A stretch of DNA of 51,103 nt from Thermoguttaceae bacterium (GCA_028695965.1 JAQVHZ010000011.1:1-51103), one strand, 5' to 3'. Numbered from the stretch's first letter, positions 6,724-16,102 are shown. Made by a program: numbers and translations. Notes: generated from the sequence alone by a model not told the origin.

Positions 6724-7797
6724 TTAGAGGGAAGTAGTTCCGCCGTCGCTGACGTGCGCGAAGCGCCCAAGGGTTGCGCCTGGCGCGGTAACGGAAACCG
6801 AGCGAACGGAGCCGTCGCCGAGCAGGAAGTTGCAGACGCCGGCGTGCCAGCTTCCGAAGTAACGCTGCGGGGTATTGACGTCGCGCGGCATCGCAAGCGG
6901 ATATTGTTCGCAGACGGTTCGTCCGCAAGCCCAGTCTCGTCCGTTTCCGCCGGTCCAGGCAAGGTAGTTTTGGTCGTGACGGAAGGCGACAGTCTCTGTT
7001 CCCATAATGTCGATTGGAATATGCTTTTCGCCGAAGATGAATTGGTTGCTCGTGCCGTCAACCCAGTAGGACATAGGGTCGCGCGGGGTCCATGATCGTT
7101 CGTCGCCAGCGGTCGTAACGATGGCGCGTCGGAACGGGCTCTTGTTGCCGGGGTTCATGGCATAAGTTCCGCCATTGTCGCCGCTTCCGACCCATTGGAA
7201 GTTCGTGCAGTCGGGCGCCTGGTAAGTGGTGTAAAGGACCTGAGCATAGTCGGCGAAAGGACCGTAAGAGACGATCGATTGACAGCCCTGGATGGTGGTG
7301 TTCGTGTCGAGCGCGGTGTTCGTGAGCGGGGCGCCCGCGATTCCAGCGCGTCGAGACGGGCATTTAACGAACGGCACGCTGCTGAGCTCTCTGCGCAGGG
7401 CGTCCGTCATGTATTCGGTGTTGAGCCAGAACGTGTCGCCCGCTCCAGAACTGGAACGGCAGAGGTCTTGACCGAACCCTGACGTGGGATCGTTTCCGCC
7501 GCGCCAGCCTTCAATCACTTCGTAGAGCGCTTGTTGTTCCATGTAAGGCCAGAGCAAGACGAGAATGCCCGCGTGCCCAAAGTGGATATCCATGGGCGGC
7601 AACTTGCCGGTCGCCGACTCAAAATTATGAACGGCAAGTCCGATTTGCTTCATGTGGTTCGTGCATTGCATACGCCGCGCCGCTTCGCGAGCGGCCTGGA
7701 CGGCAGGCAGCAGGAGACCGATTAAGATACCGATGATCGCGATGACGACCAACAGTTCGACGAGGGTAAATCCGCGACGATTTGGTGTAGTTTTCAT
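6724..7797 (-). CDS. DUF1559 family pseudopilin, intact copy 2
   Basis: A 357-residue DUF1559 pseudopilin: leader [16 protein letters not shown], hydrophobic helix with the intact [11 protein letters not shown] sequence, then the [11 protein letters not shown] family segment. Near the C-terminus is [19 protein letters not shown], where His and DG keep the H-x9-DG spacing. The ATG at 7797 follows GAGGAA at a normal distance; an upstream in-frame ATG at 7815 would only lengthen the leader. Its paralogue at 2751-3824 carries an in-frame stop. Six Cys residues are visible in the mature region, so disulfides outside the cytoplasm are possible. Confidence 0.92.
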   Translation of the reverse strand: MKTTPNRRGFTLVELLVVIAIIGILIGLLLPAVQAAREAARRMQCTNHMKQIGLAVHNFESATGKLPPMDIHFGHAGILVLLWPYMEQQALYEVIEGWRGGNDPTSGFGQDLCRSSSGAGDTFWLNTEYMTDALRRELSSVPFVKCPSRRAGIAGAPLTNTALDTNTTIQGCQSIVSYGPFADYAQVLYTTYQAPDCTNFQWVGSGDNGGTYAMNPGNKSPFRRAIVTTAGDERSWTPRDPMSYWVDGTSNQFIFGEKHIPIDIMGTETVAFRHDQNYLAWTGGNGRDWACGRTVCEQYPLAMPRDVNTPQRYFGSWHAGVCNFLLGDGSVRSVSVTAPGATLGRFAHVSDGGTTSL

Positions 7798-8182
7798 TGT
7801 AGTTCCTCGTGACAAAATATTAAAACAACGGGTCCTGCCTGTTTTGTTGTACTCAAGCAGGCATACGACATACGCTCGCGCGCCCGCGCTCTTGCGCGAA
7901 CGGCGTATTTATCAACAGATGGAACTATCAACAGATGCAATAGCTAGCCGGCTATGTCAATTCCGCTTAGCTAATAGTTAGAGCGTTCGCAGAACGCTCC
8001 ATGTTCAGGGCGGCAAAGCAAGATTCCATTTTAGAAACGCTTGCGTATTCATAGAGTGTAAAGCGTTTATTTTTCTCCCTGACGTTGCGGACGTTCCATA
8101 GATTAACTAGGAGCGCTCGCTCGTGATTTACGTTTGAAATAATGTTATGAAACAGCTGCGCAGGGCGCCTGCCTGATTCTTT

Positions 8183-8210
8183 ATCGTAACAAAAAGAAAA
8201 GCGGCGTCAA
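8183..8210 (-). promoter_or_regulatory. Sigma70-like promoter of module copy 2
   Basis: TTGACG (8210-8205), a 16-base spacer and TACGAT (8188-8183) on the minus strand match the promoter of copy 1. The predicted leader to the pseudopilin start at 7797 is about 380 bases. It includes GC-rich potential stems (near 7840-7905) whose pairing segments differ from copy 1 but can still pair. Confidence 0.68.
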
Positions 8211-8288
8211 GTAAAGTTTCACGGAGTCAAAAAAATTGCGCATAAAAATCTTGATTGGCGTTATTGATTTTGTTTTAAGGAGTTGCGA

Positions 8289-8342
8289 ATGACGAATTAT
8301 TTCGGAGTCCTTAGCGTTAATGCAGCGACGCCTTGGCGCTAG
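8289..8342 (+). CDS. Tiny 17-codon ORF with strong ribosome-binding site (copy 2)
   Basis: ATG at 8289 is preceded by TTTTAAGGAG and opens 17 codons (MTNYFGVLSVNAATP...) to TAG 8340-8342. It is the counterpart of 4324-4380. Conservation of the ribosome-binding site and start but not of the residues leaves function open. The rest of 8343-8507 holds only the terminator of the next gene. Confidence 0.3.
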   Translation: MTNYFGVLSVNAATPWR

Positions 8343-8446
8343 CTGCGTTTTCTACGGAACAACATGAACGGGAACAATGACAATAATCTTTGCAAGCGTC
8401 TTGTCGTTGGTGACGCTCATTGCTGAGCTGAGGCGTATAAAACGAA

Positions 8447-8475
8447 GAAAGCCGGACCAATGCGATCCGCCTTTC
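8447..8475 (-). terminator. Terminator after the helical-repeat gene
   Basis: GAAAGCCGGA (8447-8456) and TCCGCCTTTC (8466-8475) pair with one internal mismatch. The minus-strand continuation TTCGTTTTATA is moderately T-rich. It lies 33 bases past the stop of the 8508-10187 gene. Confidence 0.55.
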
Positions 8476-8507
8476 TTTCTCGTCAGTATGCGAAACGGTT
8501 GGGAGAA

Positions 8508-10187
8508 TTACATGACCGCCTGCATATCGCGCAGGAGGCGCGCGAATTCCATATTGAGCTTTTCGTCTTCACGCAGGACGAGTCGGTACGCTTTTTCAAC
8601 GGCGGCGGCAGTCAAGCAATCGTTTCCGGCGTCGGCGGAATGTTGGTTTTCCAAGTGCGCGCACGCTCGTTCATAGAGACACTCGGTGAGCGCGTGGAAA
8701 TTATCGTTGACCCAATGTTCGACGAGAAACTTGCGCTCGGCGCAACCGCATTCGCTTCCGCACCGGCAATGCTCGTGTTGCCGCTCGCTTTCAGAATGTT
8801 CGCATCCGCATCCTTCGCACTCGTGTTCTTCATCTAATTCCTTGAGGGTCGCGATCAGGTCGTCGGCGATTTTCATCTGTAAGTCGATCGCTTTTGTCAG
8901 ATCGGCGATCGTCTTGTCGGGGTCGACATGTCCTTTTCGCAGCTGGGCGCAGCGTTGGTACGCCGTAGCGAGCCATTCGAGCAAGGGCAACTCGTTTGAG
9001 TCGCTAAATTTCTCAAAGGATTCGACGACATAATCGTAGAGGGCGAGCGCTTCTTTTGGCATTTCCGCCTGCATGAGAAGATCGGCGCGCTTCATCGTAG
9101 CTTCGAAGAGTTCGACGATCGCGTCAGTTTGTCCGAAGGCAACGACGGATTCGTAAGCGCCGCACGCTTCCGAGAGCGCGTTGATAGCGTCGACAAGGTC
9201 CTCGCGGGAGCGTTGCGGGGACGTCTCGACATACGAGACGAGCGATTCGGCAAGGTCGCGTTTGTAATCGGTGTGTCCCGCGTTGACGAGCGCCCTAAAG
9301 ACGTCGACGGCGCGGCCGGACGCTTCTCTGGCTTCCGCCGCTTCTGAGCTGTCGACGTCGCCTTCTTCGAGGGTCGAGCGGATGAAATCGGACTTAACCG
9401 TGAGGGCTTTGGCGAGATAATAGAGGACGTTGTCTTTTATCGTCGGTTCCGTTTCGGCAAGCTGTTCAAAATCTCCAATCACCTCGTCAAGCATATTGAA
9501 CGAGTCAGAATGCACGCCATTTTCGAACGCGAGCGCCGCGCGGTTCAATTTGATCCCGAGAAGGTCGAGCTTTGCGTCTTTATCCCCAAAGGCGACGAGT
9601 TTCTCGTTTGCTTGCGCGGCGAGCTCGTATTCGTAATCGGCGTCGTCGAGTCTGTCGCAATCGTTGAGCAGAATGCCATAATTGAGGCACGCCGCAGCGA
9701 TCACTTTAAGGATTTCGACCGATTCGCCATAAGCGTCGATGTATTCGTCGATTATATCGAACGCGGCGGCGTAGTCTTCGAACGCGTCGGCGTCTTCGCC
9801 TTCTTCTTGCTGTCTTGCGGCGCGCGACAGATACGCCCTGATGAGTTCGTCCTGAAGCTCCTGGATGTTTTCGGGGTCCTGCTCGATCAGGTCGACGAGT
9901 TCTTCGATTCTCCTGTCAGTTTCTTCGACCATTTCGTTATATTCACGCAGTTCCTCGCTGGTGAAATTGAAGTCCGATTCGTAGTCGATGTAGTCGCCGT
10001 AATCGTCGTCGTCTTCTTCATCTTCATCATCATTTTCATCATCATCTTCTTCGTCTTCGTCGTTATGGTTGTGTTCGCAGCGTCCGCATCCGCAATGGGT
10101 CATGAGCAGCGCGCCTGCTGCGACGGAGAGTTGAAGAAGCACGGGCGACGTCAGCGCGTCGGCGAGTGTTTGTAGTATATAGGTCAT
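8508..10187 (-). CDS. Acidic, Cys/His-rich helical-repeat (TPR-like) protein of unknown function
   Basis: A 559-residue protein I do not recognise as a named family. Residues 1-30 are hydrophobic, like a membrane anchor or uncleaved signal. Then comes CGCGRC (32-37) and an almost pure Asp/Glu stretch (about 42-65). Residues 70-445 are alpha-helical with TPR-like repeats (for example EDYAAAFDIIDEYIDAYGES and YEYELAAQANEKLVAFG). Residues 455-484 form a dense Cys/His cluster (ECEGCGCEH, HEHCRCGSECGC) suited to metal binding, followed by a helical tail. No catalytic motif is seen. It stands alone with its own terminator. A scaffold or metal-responsive adaptor at the membrane is a guess; the gene itself is clear. 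Confidence 0.85.
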   Translation of the reverse strand: MTYILQTLADALTSPVLLQLSVAAGALLMTHCGCGRCEHNHNDEDEEDDDENDDEDEEDDDDYGDYIDYESDFNFTSEELREYNEMVEETDRRIEELVDLIEQDPENIQELQDELIRAYLSRAARQQEEGEDADAFEDYAAAFDIIDEYIDAYGESVEILKVIAAACLNYGILLNDCDRLDDADYEYELAAQANEKLVAFGDKDAKLDLLGIKLNRAALAFENGVHSDSFNMLDEVIGDFEQLAETEPTIKDNVLYYLAKALTVKSDFIRSTLEEGDVDSSEAAEAREASGRAVDVFRALVNAGHTDYKRDLAESLVSYVETSPQRSREDLVDAINALSEACGAYESVVAFGQTDAIVELFEATMKRADLLMQAEMPKEALALYDYVVESFEKFSDSNELPLLEWLATAYQRCAQLRKGHVDPDKTIADLTKAIDLQMKIADDLIATLKELDEEHECEGCGCEHSESERQHEHCRCGSECGCAERKFLVEHWVNDNFHALTECLYERACAHLENQHSADAGNDCLTAAAVEKAYRLVLREDEKLNMEFARLLRDMQAVM

Positions 10188-10495
10188 TTTATTGTGTTGT
10201 TTTCTTATAGTGTAAAAGCGCGATCTCGACGCGCGCGCGACGAAATGTTCCGCTAGTTTGCTTGCGTAATCATATCACGCCGAGGCGCGCGCGACAAGAG
10301 CCCGACCGTTATTCTCCGTGAGAATTGCCGATATTTTTGGCCAATTTTCCCTAAAAAAGCGAGCCTTTTCAGAAGCGAAAGGTTTTAAGCGTTTCGACTA
10401 AACAGCCGCTTTTCTCGATGAAAACCGACTGTTAAGAGACCGCGTTGCCAAGCCGCAATTTGTTTCCTGTTTGCGACATCGCCCCTTTGGGGCGG

Positions 10496-10523
10496 TTGGC
10501 GATTTAAAAAAATACCGTATAAT
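10496..10523 (+). promoter_or_regulatory. Probable promoter of module 4 in the 10188-10786 spacer
   Basis: TTGGCG (10496-10501), a 16-base spacer and TATAAT (10518-10523) lie 264 bases upstream of the next pseudopilin ATG. This again gives a long leader. A GCCCCTTTGGGGC inverted repeat (10481-10493) sits just upstream. The rest of the 600-base spacer shows no gene. Confidence 0.55.
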
Positions 10524-10786
10524 CCTAGACGTCGAGAAACCAGAATCAAGAAGAGAACTTTTTTGGTCGATTCAGATAAGAATCACTGATCGACGTTTTA
10601 AGACGCAACAACGCTAAGCCTTGCTAATCGGCGGAATTGATAAGGACCGCCGAGTCAGTATGGCTTCATAATATATAAGCGGTTCGTGCAGAGCGCTCGG
10701 ACGCGTAATAAAGATGGCTTCGCCCGTTTTCCTAAGAGTAATCGGGCGCAGTAATTTGCGGTTTTTATTTTTCAAAGGGTCTACTT

Positions 10787-11782
10787 ATGAACACTACCTC
10801 AAATCGTCGTGGTTTTACCCTCGTCGAACTCTTGGTCGTTATTGCGATCATCGGTATTTTGATCGGCCTTTTGCTTCCCGCCGTTCAAGCGGCTCGTGAA
10901 GCGGCTCGTCGTATGCAATGCACGAACAACTTGAAGCAATGGGGCTTGGCGACGCACACCTACTGCGACGCGAACAAGCAGACGTTCCCGCCCGGCGCCG
11001 CGAACGACTCTTCTGCGGGCTTAGTCGGTATGGACAAGCGCTGCACGTGGCTTCCTCGTATGTATGCGTTCATCGAACAACAAGCGCTGGCGAATCAATA
11101 CGATTTCAGTCTCCACTTCTATCAGTATCCGAACAACCAAGAAGGCAACTCGAACCGGAATCCCATGGCGGTTGAAAGCGCCAAGTTCGATATGCTCTAT
11201 TGCCCGAGCGACAAACCGGGCAACGAAATCGGACCGAGCCAGACGTACGGCCGCTCGCGTTGCAACTACGTCGGCTGCCACGGCTATCACGCGTACACGC
11301 ACGGCAACGCCGTTCAATCGCAACATACGCACCTCTATACGACGTTCGAAGGTTCGATCTTTGGGTTGAGCAAAGTCAACACGATGTCAAACGTTACGGA
11401 CGGTCTTTCGAACACGCTGATGTATTCGGAGCTCTTGCTCGTCGACAGCATCGTTGACGCCGACAAGCGCGGGGACGTCTACAACGACGAATGCATGGGC
11501 TCAATGTTTGCGACGCTTCTCACGCCGAACTCCACGTCCCCTGACGTCATGGCCGCCGGTATGTGCCCCGACATTACCCAATCGGCAGGTTCGACGAACA
11601 AGCGTCGTCCTTGCGTCGAAGTCGCCGCTACTGAATACTATGCGGCACGCAGCAACCACAGCGGCGGCGTCAACGCGGCGATGGGCGACGGTTCCGTGCG
11701 CTTCTTCTCCGACACGGTCGCCGCAGACGTCTGGAGGGCGCTCGGTTCGACCTTTGGCGGCGAAACGGTCGCTACCCCGTGA
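10787..11782 (+). CDS. DUF1559 family pseudopilin, module 4
   Basis: A 331-residue DUF1559 pseudopilin with leader [16 protein letters not shown] (cleavage after G9), a hydrophobic helix to about residue 33 and [11 protein letters not shown]. The C-terminal motif is [12 protein letters not shown] in the RSNHSGG...DGSVRFF segment. The start follows AAAGGG. The body between these landmarks differs strongly from the other four paralogues, as expected if this part faces varied partners. A lipoprotein gene follows after 92 bases. The family's function is not established; location outside the inner membrane follows from the leader. Confidence 0.93.
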   Translation: MNTTSNRRGFTLVELLVVIAIIGILIGLLLPAVQAAREAARRMQCTNNLKQWGLATHTYCDANKQTFPPGAANDSSAGLVGMDKRCTWLPRMYAFIEQQALANQYDFSLHFYQYPNNQEGNSNRNPMAVESAKFDMLYCPSDKPGNEIGPSQTYGRSRCNYVGCHGYHAYTHGNAVQSQHTHLYTTFEGSIFGLSKVNTMSNVTDGLSNTLMYSELLLVDSIVDADKRGDVYNDECMGSMFATLLTPNSTSPDVMAAGMCPDITQSAGSTNKRRPCVEVAATEYYAARSNHSGGVNAAMGDGSVRFFSDTVAADVWRALGSTFGGETVATP

Positions 11783-11822
11783 TTTTAATCGGACGGCTTT
11801 GATTGTTTGCATAACGAACGGC

Positions 11823-11851
11823 GGCGAAGCGGCTCCTTTTGACGCTTTGCC
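11823..11851 (+). other. Spacer hairpin between pilin and lipoprotein, module 4
   Basis: GGCGAAGCG (11823-11831) pairs with CGCTTTGCC (11843-11851), with one G-U pair, inside the 92-base spacer. No run of T follows. It is an mRNA-processing or attenuation candidate, like the other modules' spacer hairpins. Confidence 0.4.
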
Positions 11852-11874
11852 GTCTTGATTTAAAGGTATAGATA

Positions 11875-12285
11875 ATGAAGAACAAATATTTTATCCTAGC
11901 GTTGGCGCTCTGTCTCTGCGCGACCCTTACGCTTGGCTGTAACAAAGGGCCCAAAAAAGTTCTCGTAACCGGTACGGTAACTGTCGCGGGCGAAAAAGTC
12001 GAAACCGGCGCGGTTACGTTAATCGACGTCGATACTGGCATAAACGACGGCGCTCGGATTATCAACGGAGAGTTCGAGTGTGAAACGACGACCGGCACAA
12101 AGAAGGTAACCTGCCTTGGCTCTAAGGTTGTCGGCGAGGCGCCTGCGGATCCTCTTTATCCTGACAGAATGGCGAACGTATATGAAGATTTCCCCTCTCA
12201 GGTCTTTACCGAAGAAATTACGGTTACGGTGAAGAAGAAGGGCGACGTCTTAGAGATTAAATATTCCGGCGAAGGCAAGCAATGA
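11875..12285 (+). CDS. Small lipoprotein, module 4
   Basis: A 136-residue predicted lipoprotein: a hydrophobic signal with lipobox TLGC (Cys 22), then KGPKKVLVTGTVTVAGEKV and ETGAVTLID, the same beta-sandwich opening as the other module lipoproteins. The C-terminal half (YEDFPSQVFTEEITVTVKK) also reads as alternating strands. It differs strongly from the duplicated pair in the middle, so the modules are paralogous rather than copies. It is probably cotranscribed with the pseudopilin upstream and ends at a strong terminator about 95 bases downstream. No enzymatic signature is visible. Confidence 0.83.
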   Translation: MKNKYFILALALCLCATLTLGCNKGPKKVLVTGTVTVAGEKVETGAVTLIDVDTGINDGARIINGEFECETTTGTKKVTCLGSKVVGEAPADPLYPDRMANVYEDFPSQVFTEEITVTVKKKGDVLEIKYSGEGKQ

Positions 12286-12379
12286 TTTTGCGTCTGAGTT
12301 TTCGCGCGCAGGGAGGACAACCGGCTGAATAGTTCGTTTAGCTGGCGATCTAAGGCATTGCGAGCAAAGCTTTTGCTAT

Positions 12380-12421
12380 AAAAAAGCGTTTGGCGGCGTT
12401 TTGCGTTCCAGACGCTTTTTT
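12380..12421 (+). terminator. Strong Rho-independent terminator after module 4
   Basis: A 14-bp stem (12380-12393 with 12408-12421, one G-U pair) with a 14-base loop. The A6 at the stem base pairs with T6 at its end, so it could act on both strands. It separates the accessory region from cysS. Confidence 0.85.
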
Positions 12422-12571
12422 GCGTTCTTTAGACGGCTTGCCAATTTTGCCCGTCCTTGAAAATTTTTCGCGGCGATATATGATTAACCAAATTGTTCGT
12501 TTAGTTTTTGGCTCGACGCCGCTAAAGAAGAGAACAGCACGATAACACTTGTAAAATATAGGCGCGTTAAT

Positions 12572-14146
12572 ATGCTTCGAGTTTTTAATACGTTGTCCCG
12601 TACGAAAGAGGAATTCCAGCCGGTAACGCCGGGTAAAGTCGGCATATATCTTTGCGGACCGACCGTTTATAAACCGTGTCATATTGGTCATATGGTCGGG
12701 CCGGTTATTTTCGACTCGATCAAGCGCTACCTCGCCTATTCCGGATACGAAACGAAGTGGGTCGTCAATATTACGGACGTCGACGACAAATTGATCGCGG
12801 AAGCGAACAAGCGCGGCGTCCCGATGGACGCCGTCGCTGAGGAAATGACCGAAGATTACAAGAGCAATCTTGCCGCGATGGGCGTCGACACAGTCGACGA
12901 TTTCCCGAAAGCGACCGACTACATCGACGAAATCATCGAGTTCACTTCCGACTTAATCGACAAAGGATTCGCCTACGAGTCCGAAGGAGACGTCTACTTT
13001 GAGGTCGCAAAATTCTCCGAGTACGGCAAGTTGAGCAACCGAACGCTCGACCAGATGAGCGGCGAAGGGGGCGGCATGGCGGACCGCAAGCATTCGCAGT
13101 TCGACTTTGCGCTCTGGAAATCGGCTAAGCCGGGCGAGCCGTCTTGGGATTCTCCCTGGGGCAAGGGGCGGCCGGGCTGGCATATCGAATGCAGCGTGAT
13201 GAGCAACAGCCTCTTAGGCGAAACGTTCGACATTCACGGGGGCGGGCTTGACCTCCAATTCCCGCACCACGAAAATGAAATTGCGCAGAGCGAGGCGCGC
13301 AACGGCAAACCGATGGCGAAGTACTGGATGCATAACGGTTTGATGCAGGCGTCGCGCGAAGTCGGCAAAGTTGGCGGCCGTAAGACGCGCGACGCGGAAC
13401 CAGAAGCTAAGGCGGGCGACTTGGCGTCTCAAGAGGCGGGCAAGATCAGCAAGTCGAAGGGCTCTTCTGCGTTTAGCGAACTTCTCAAGAAGTTCCAGCC
13501 GGAAAACATTCGCTTCTTCCTGCTTTCGAGCCACTATCGCCGCCCGATCGACTACAGCGAAGAACGCTTGCAAGAAGTCGGGAAGGGGCTGGAGGGATTC
13601 TATCGTTACTTTGACCGTTTCGAAGAAGTAACGGGCGAATCGTTCTACGCGCTCGACGCGCCTAAGACCCGCGCCGAAGGAGACGAGTTCGAAAAGAACA
13701 CTGCTCTTGAAGGCGAGTTCGGCGAGCGCGTCAAGGAGTTCCGCGCGAAATTCCTCGAAGTAATGGACGACGACTTCAATACTGCCGGAGTTGTCGCGGT
13801 CCTCTTCGATTTCGCGCGCGCGCTGAACAAGTTCATCGAGTCGAACAAGTTAGAAACCGCGCCCGACGCAGAAACTGCCGACGCGCGCCAAGCGCTCGTC
13901 GCGGCGACGACAATCTTCCGCGAAATTGCGTCGACGCTCGGGCTCTTCCGCGAGCCGATTCGAGAAGAATCCGCGCAAAACGACGAGCTTCTCGACCGGC
14001 TCATGAACGTGCTGATTGGGCTTCGCAGCGACGCAAAGAAAAACAAGGACTTTGCAACCGCCGACGCAATCCGCAATCGCCTCAAGGAAATTGGAATCGC
14101 GCTCGAAGACCGTCCGGGCGGCGTTTGCGTTTGGACCAAAGAATGA
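12572..14146 (+). CDS. cysS: Cysteinyl-tRNA synthetase
   Basis: Class I aminoacyl-tRNA synthetase charging tRNA-Cys with cysteine in the cytoplasm; 524 residues. Visible landmarks are the zinc/catalytic Cys28 in YLCGPTVY, the HIGH motif at 37-40, [10 protein letters not shown] and [11 protein letters not shown] (zinc and substrate pocket), and a C-terminal anticodon-binding helical domain ending in [11 protein letters not shown]. The KMSKS loop is KISKSKG (291-297). It is preceded by about 20 extra residues ([17 protein letters not shown]) not found in the usual MHNG...GEKMSKS arrangement. The ribosome-binding site is weak (AGGCG). holB follows after 37 bases, so the two may be cotranscribed. 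Confidence 0.96.
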   Translation: MLRVFNTLSRTKEEFQPVTPGKVGIYLCGPTVYKPCHIGHMVGPVIFDSIKRYLAYSGYETKWVVNITDVDDKLIAEANKRGVPMDAVAEEMTEDYKSNLAAMGVDTVDDFPKATDYIDEIIEFTSDLIDKGFAYESEGDVYFEVAKFSEYGKLSNRTLDQMSGEGGGMADRKHSQFDFALWKSAKPGEPSWDSPWGKGRPGWHIECSVMSNSLLGETFDIHGGGLDLQFPHHENEIAQSEARNGKPMAKYWMHNGLMQASREVGKVGGRKTRDAEPEAKAGDLASQEAGKISKSKGSSAFSELLKKFQPENIRFFLLSSHYRRPIDYSEERLQEVGKGLEGFYRYFDRFEEVTGESFYALDAPKTRAEGDEFEKNTALEGEFGERVKEFRAKFLEVMDDDFNTAGVVAVLFDFARALNKFIESNKLETAPDAETADARQALVAATTIFREIASTLGLFREPIREESAQNDELLDRLMNVLIGLRSDAKKNKDFATADAIRNRLKEIGIALEDRPGGVCVWTKE

Positions 14147-14183
14147 CGGGCGTCCTCGCTTTTAACGAACGGCCTTAAAGAAA

Positions 14184-15332
14184 ATGACGTGGCTAGGAAT
14201 ACACGGAGTCGACGAGCTCGCGCTCCAATTTGCTCGCGCGAACCGCCGCCAGCGGCTCGGCGGAAGCTTTCTTTTCTTCGGACCGGCAGGCGTCGGCAAG
14301 CGAACCTTTGCGTTCGCTTTGGCGAAGACCCTTCTTTGTCGGCGTCATTTTCAGAAGTCGGATTCGGAGCCGCGCGAGCGTTCAGAGGGGGTAGAGGCGG
14401 ACGCGCCGTTCGACCCCGTCGCGGAACTCGAGTGGTTCCAGCCTTGCGGAGAGTGCGACTCCTGCAAGCAGTTCGAGTGGCGCGCCGACTTGCCGAAAAC
14501 GATTCCGACGCATCCCGATTTTCATTATGTCTGCAAGCCCGACGACAAATCGCTGTTGCCTTTGGAATTGCTCGTCGGCGATAAAGAGTCGCGTATGCGG
14601 TCGGGCCTGTGTTTCGAACTCAATCAGACGGCGTTTATGGGCGGCAGAAAAATCGCGATTATCGACGACGCCGACTATTTTAACCTCGAGGGCGCCAACG
14701 CGCTCCTCAAGACGCTCGAAGAACCGCCCCCAAATTCGCTGATCGTCTTGATAGGAACGAGCGCCGCGAAACAGCTGCCGACGGTTCGGTCCCGTTGCCA
14801 GCTGTTCCGATTCAACGCGCTGACGAACGACGCGCTGGCGAGTATTCTGCTCAGTCAAGGAAAAGTCGACTCGCCTGAGGAAGCGGACGCTATCGCGCGA
14901 AATTCAGAAGGGTCTCTTGAAGAGGCGGAAAAAGCGCTCGACGCCAATTTCTCCGAGTTTCAAAACGCCCTTTTTACGGAGCTCGCGCGCAATCCGATCG
15001 CGGGCGTCGACTTTGCGGTCCAACTCTGCGAATTTGTCGACGCCGCGGGGAAAGAGGCAGTGTTGCGCCGACGCCGTCTGCAGAATATATTCAGGGCGTC
15101 GATCACGTTTTTCCGCGAAACATTTTTAGCGCTTGAATCGCCGTCGGACGTCCGCTCGAGCAAATACGCTTCTTACGTCAAAAAGATTGTGGAAAACGGT
15201 CGGTTCACGCCCGAGGAAGCGCTCGAATGCGTCGACCTTACGCTCGACGCAATGGAAAAAGTCGATCGAAATGTGAATTTGCCCTATGTTGTCGAGGCGT
15301 GGGCGTATAGTCTTTCGGCGATCTCTCGATAG
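14184..15332 (+). CDS. holB: DNA polymerase III delta-prime subunit
   Basis: A 382-residue AAA+ clamp-loader subunit (delta-prime) that helps open and load the sliding clamp during replication. The order GPAGVGKRT (P-loop-like, 33-41), a Cys after the next helix, then CGECDSCK completes a four-Cys zinc module. After it come FNLEGANALLKTLEEPP and the SRCQLF (SRC) motif. About 25 extra charged residues sit between the first Cys and CGEC. Its size and lack of a long C-terminal tail favour delta-prime over the tau/gamma subunit. It lies directly downstream of cysS; the following 307 bases hold no gene but contain promoter signals for the tRNA cluster. Confidence 0.85.
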   Translation: MTWLGIHGVDELALQFARANRRQRLGGSFLFFGPAGVGKRTFAFALAKTLLCRRHFQKSDSEPRERSEGVEADAPFDPVAELEWFQPCGECDSCKQFEWRADLPKTIPTHPDFHYVCKPDDKSLLPLELLVGDKESRMRSGLCFELNQTAFMGGRKIAIIDDADYFNLEGANALLKTLEEPPPNSLIVLIGTSAAKQLPTVRSRCQLFRFNALTNDALASILLSQGKVDSPEEADAIARNSEGSLEEAEKALDANFSEFQNALFTELARNPIAGVDFAVQLCEFVDAAGKEAVLRRRRLQNIFRASITFFRETFLALESPSDVRSSKYASYVKKIVENGRFTPEEALECVDLTLDAMEKVDRNVNLPYVVEAWAYSLSAISR

Positions 15333-15445
15333 AGACCATGGCGCGAGCTGTGAGAAACTCGGCTGATTGAGGCGCGTCGGAACCGCGCCTAAGCGAAAGA
15401 AATAAAAAAGTTTTTGAACGAAAAACAAGAGAAAATGACGACGAT

Positions 15446-15477
15446 CCCCCTTGCGGAAAATCTCAAGGGGGTTATAC
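15446..15477 (+). promoter_or_regulatory. Hairpin overlapping a possible promoter upstream of the tRNA cluster
   Basis: CCCCCTTG (15446-15453) and CAAGGGGG (15464-15471) form a perfect 8-bp stem. TTGCGG (15451-15456) and TATACT (15473-15478) are spaced 16 bases apart across it. It could be a promoter with a dyad operator, or a holB terminator with a poor T-run. Confidence 0.35.
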
Positions 15478-15579
15478 TTCTTCCGTCGATTGTTCAAACG
15501 GCCAATTGACGAATAGCTCGAGCGCTGGAAAACGCCGCGTTGAGCGCTGAACCTAGGGAGAGTATTTTTTTAAATCCTC

Positions 15580-15607
15580 TTGACGAACCTAAAAACGGCG
15601 CTAAAAT
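15580..15607 (+). promoter_or_regulatory. Promoter of the tRNA-tuf cluster
   Basis: TTGACG (15580-15585), a 16-base spacer and TAAAAT (15602-15607) end 32 bases before the first tRNA. An A/T stretch (TATTTTTTTAAAT) lies just upstream, as in strong stable-RNA promoters with UP elements. Confidence 0.65.
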
Positions 15608-15639
15608 CGGCGAAAGTCGCGCTTGCCAAAAGCTAAAAG

Positions 15640-15712
15640 GCTAGCGTAGCTCAATCGGCAGAGCAGTTGATTTGTAATCAACAGGTTCGGGGTTCGATTC
15701 CCCGCGCTAGCT
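15640..15712 (+). tRNA. tRNA-Thr (anticodon UGU)
   Basis: A 73-base cloverleaf: acceptor GCTAGCG/CGCTAGC, anticodon stem GTTGA/TCAAC with loop TTTGTAA giving anticodon TGT, and T-arm CGGGG-TTCGATT-CCCCG. It is the first of the cluster; CCA is not encoded. Confidence 0.95.
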
Positions 15713-15770
15713 CTACGCAAGAGGGTGGCTGCAACAACGGGTCGGCGTCTATTAAAGCGTCAGCTTTACT

Positions 15771-15852
15771 GGGGGTTTTCCCGAGTGGTCAAAGGGAGCA
15801 GACTGTAAATCTGTTAGCATTGCTTTCGGAGGTTCGAATCCTTCAACCCCCA
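15771..15852 (+). tRNA. tRNA-Tyr (anticodon GUA), copy 1
   Basis: An 82-base class II tRNA with a long variable arm. Acceptor GGGGGTT/AACCCCC; the anticodon loop CTGTAAA gives GTA. It is identical to the copy 160 bases downstream. Confidence 0.95.
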
Positions 15853-15930
15853 CTCGCCGATTGCGTAACTTGTAAATGATAACCCTGATTTTGGCGTCAT
15901 TTTTTTGACGTTGGAACTTTTGACAATATT

Positions 15931-16012
15931 GGGGGTTTTCCCGAGTGGTCAAAGGGAGCAGACTGTAAATCTGTTAGCATTGCTTTCGGAGGTTCGAATC
16001 CTTCAACCCCCA
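15931..16012 (+). tRNA. tRNA-Tyr (anticodon GUA), copy 2
   Basis: Identical over all 82 bases to 15771-15852; even the following ACTCG is shared, then the flanks diverge. The 78-base spacer contains a small CGTCA/TGACG hairpin with a T-rich loop. Confidence 0.95.
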
Positions 16013-16102
16013 CTCGATTCTCGAAAGAGAAACGCCAGTTAGCTGTCGTTCAACTGGCAATTGCGGAGAAGCCGGAAGGCGAAAAACGCAGAAGCGCATA
16101 GC

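Larger units (their letters stand above)
6113..8320. repeat. Segmental duplication, copy 2
   Basis: Direct repeat of 2139-4360, with the same gene order (lipoprotein, pseudopilin, leader, promoter, tiny divergent ORF). The pseudopilin in this copy is intact. About 1.75 kb (4361-6112) with the acyltransferase cassette separates the copies. Confidence 0.85.

Noticed and set aside
15771-16012. Two identical 82-base repeats with a 78-base spacer, as in a CRISPR array
   Set aside because: The repeats fold as tRNA-Tyr with a GTA anticodon; only two units and no cas genes.
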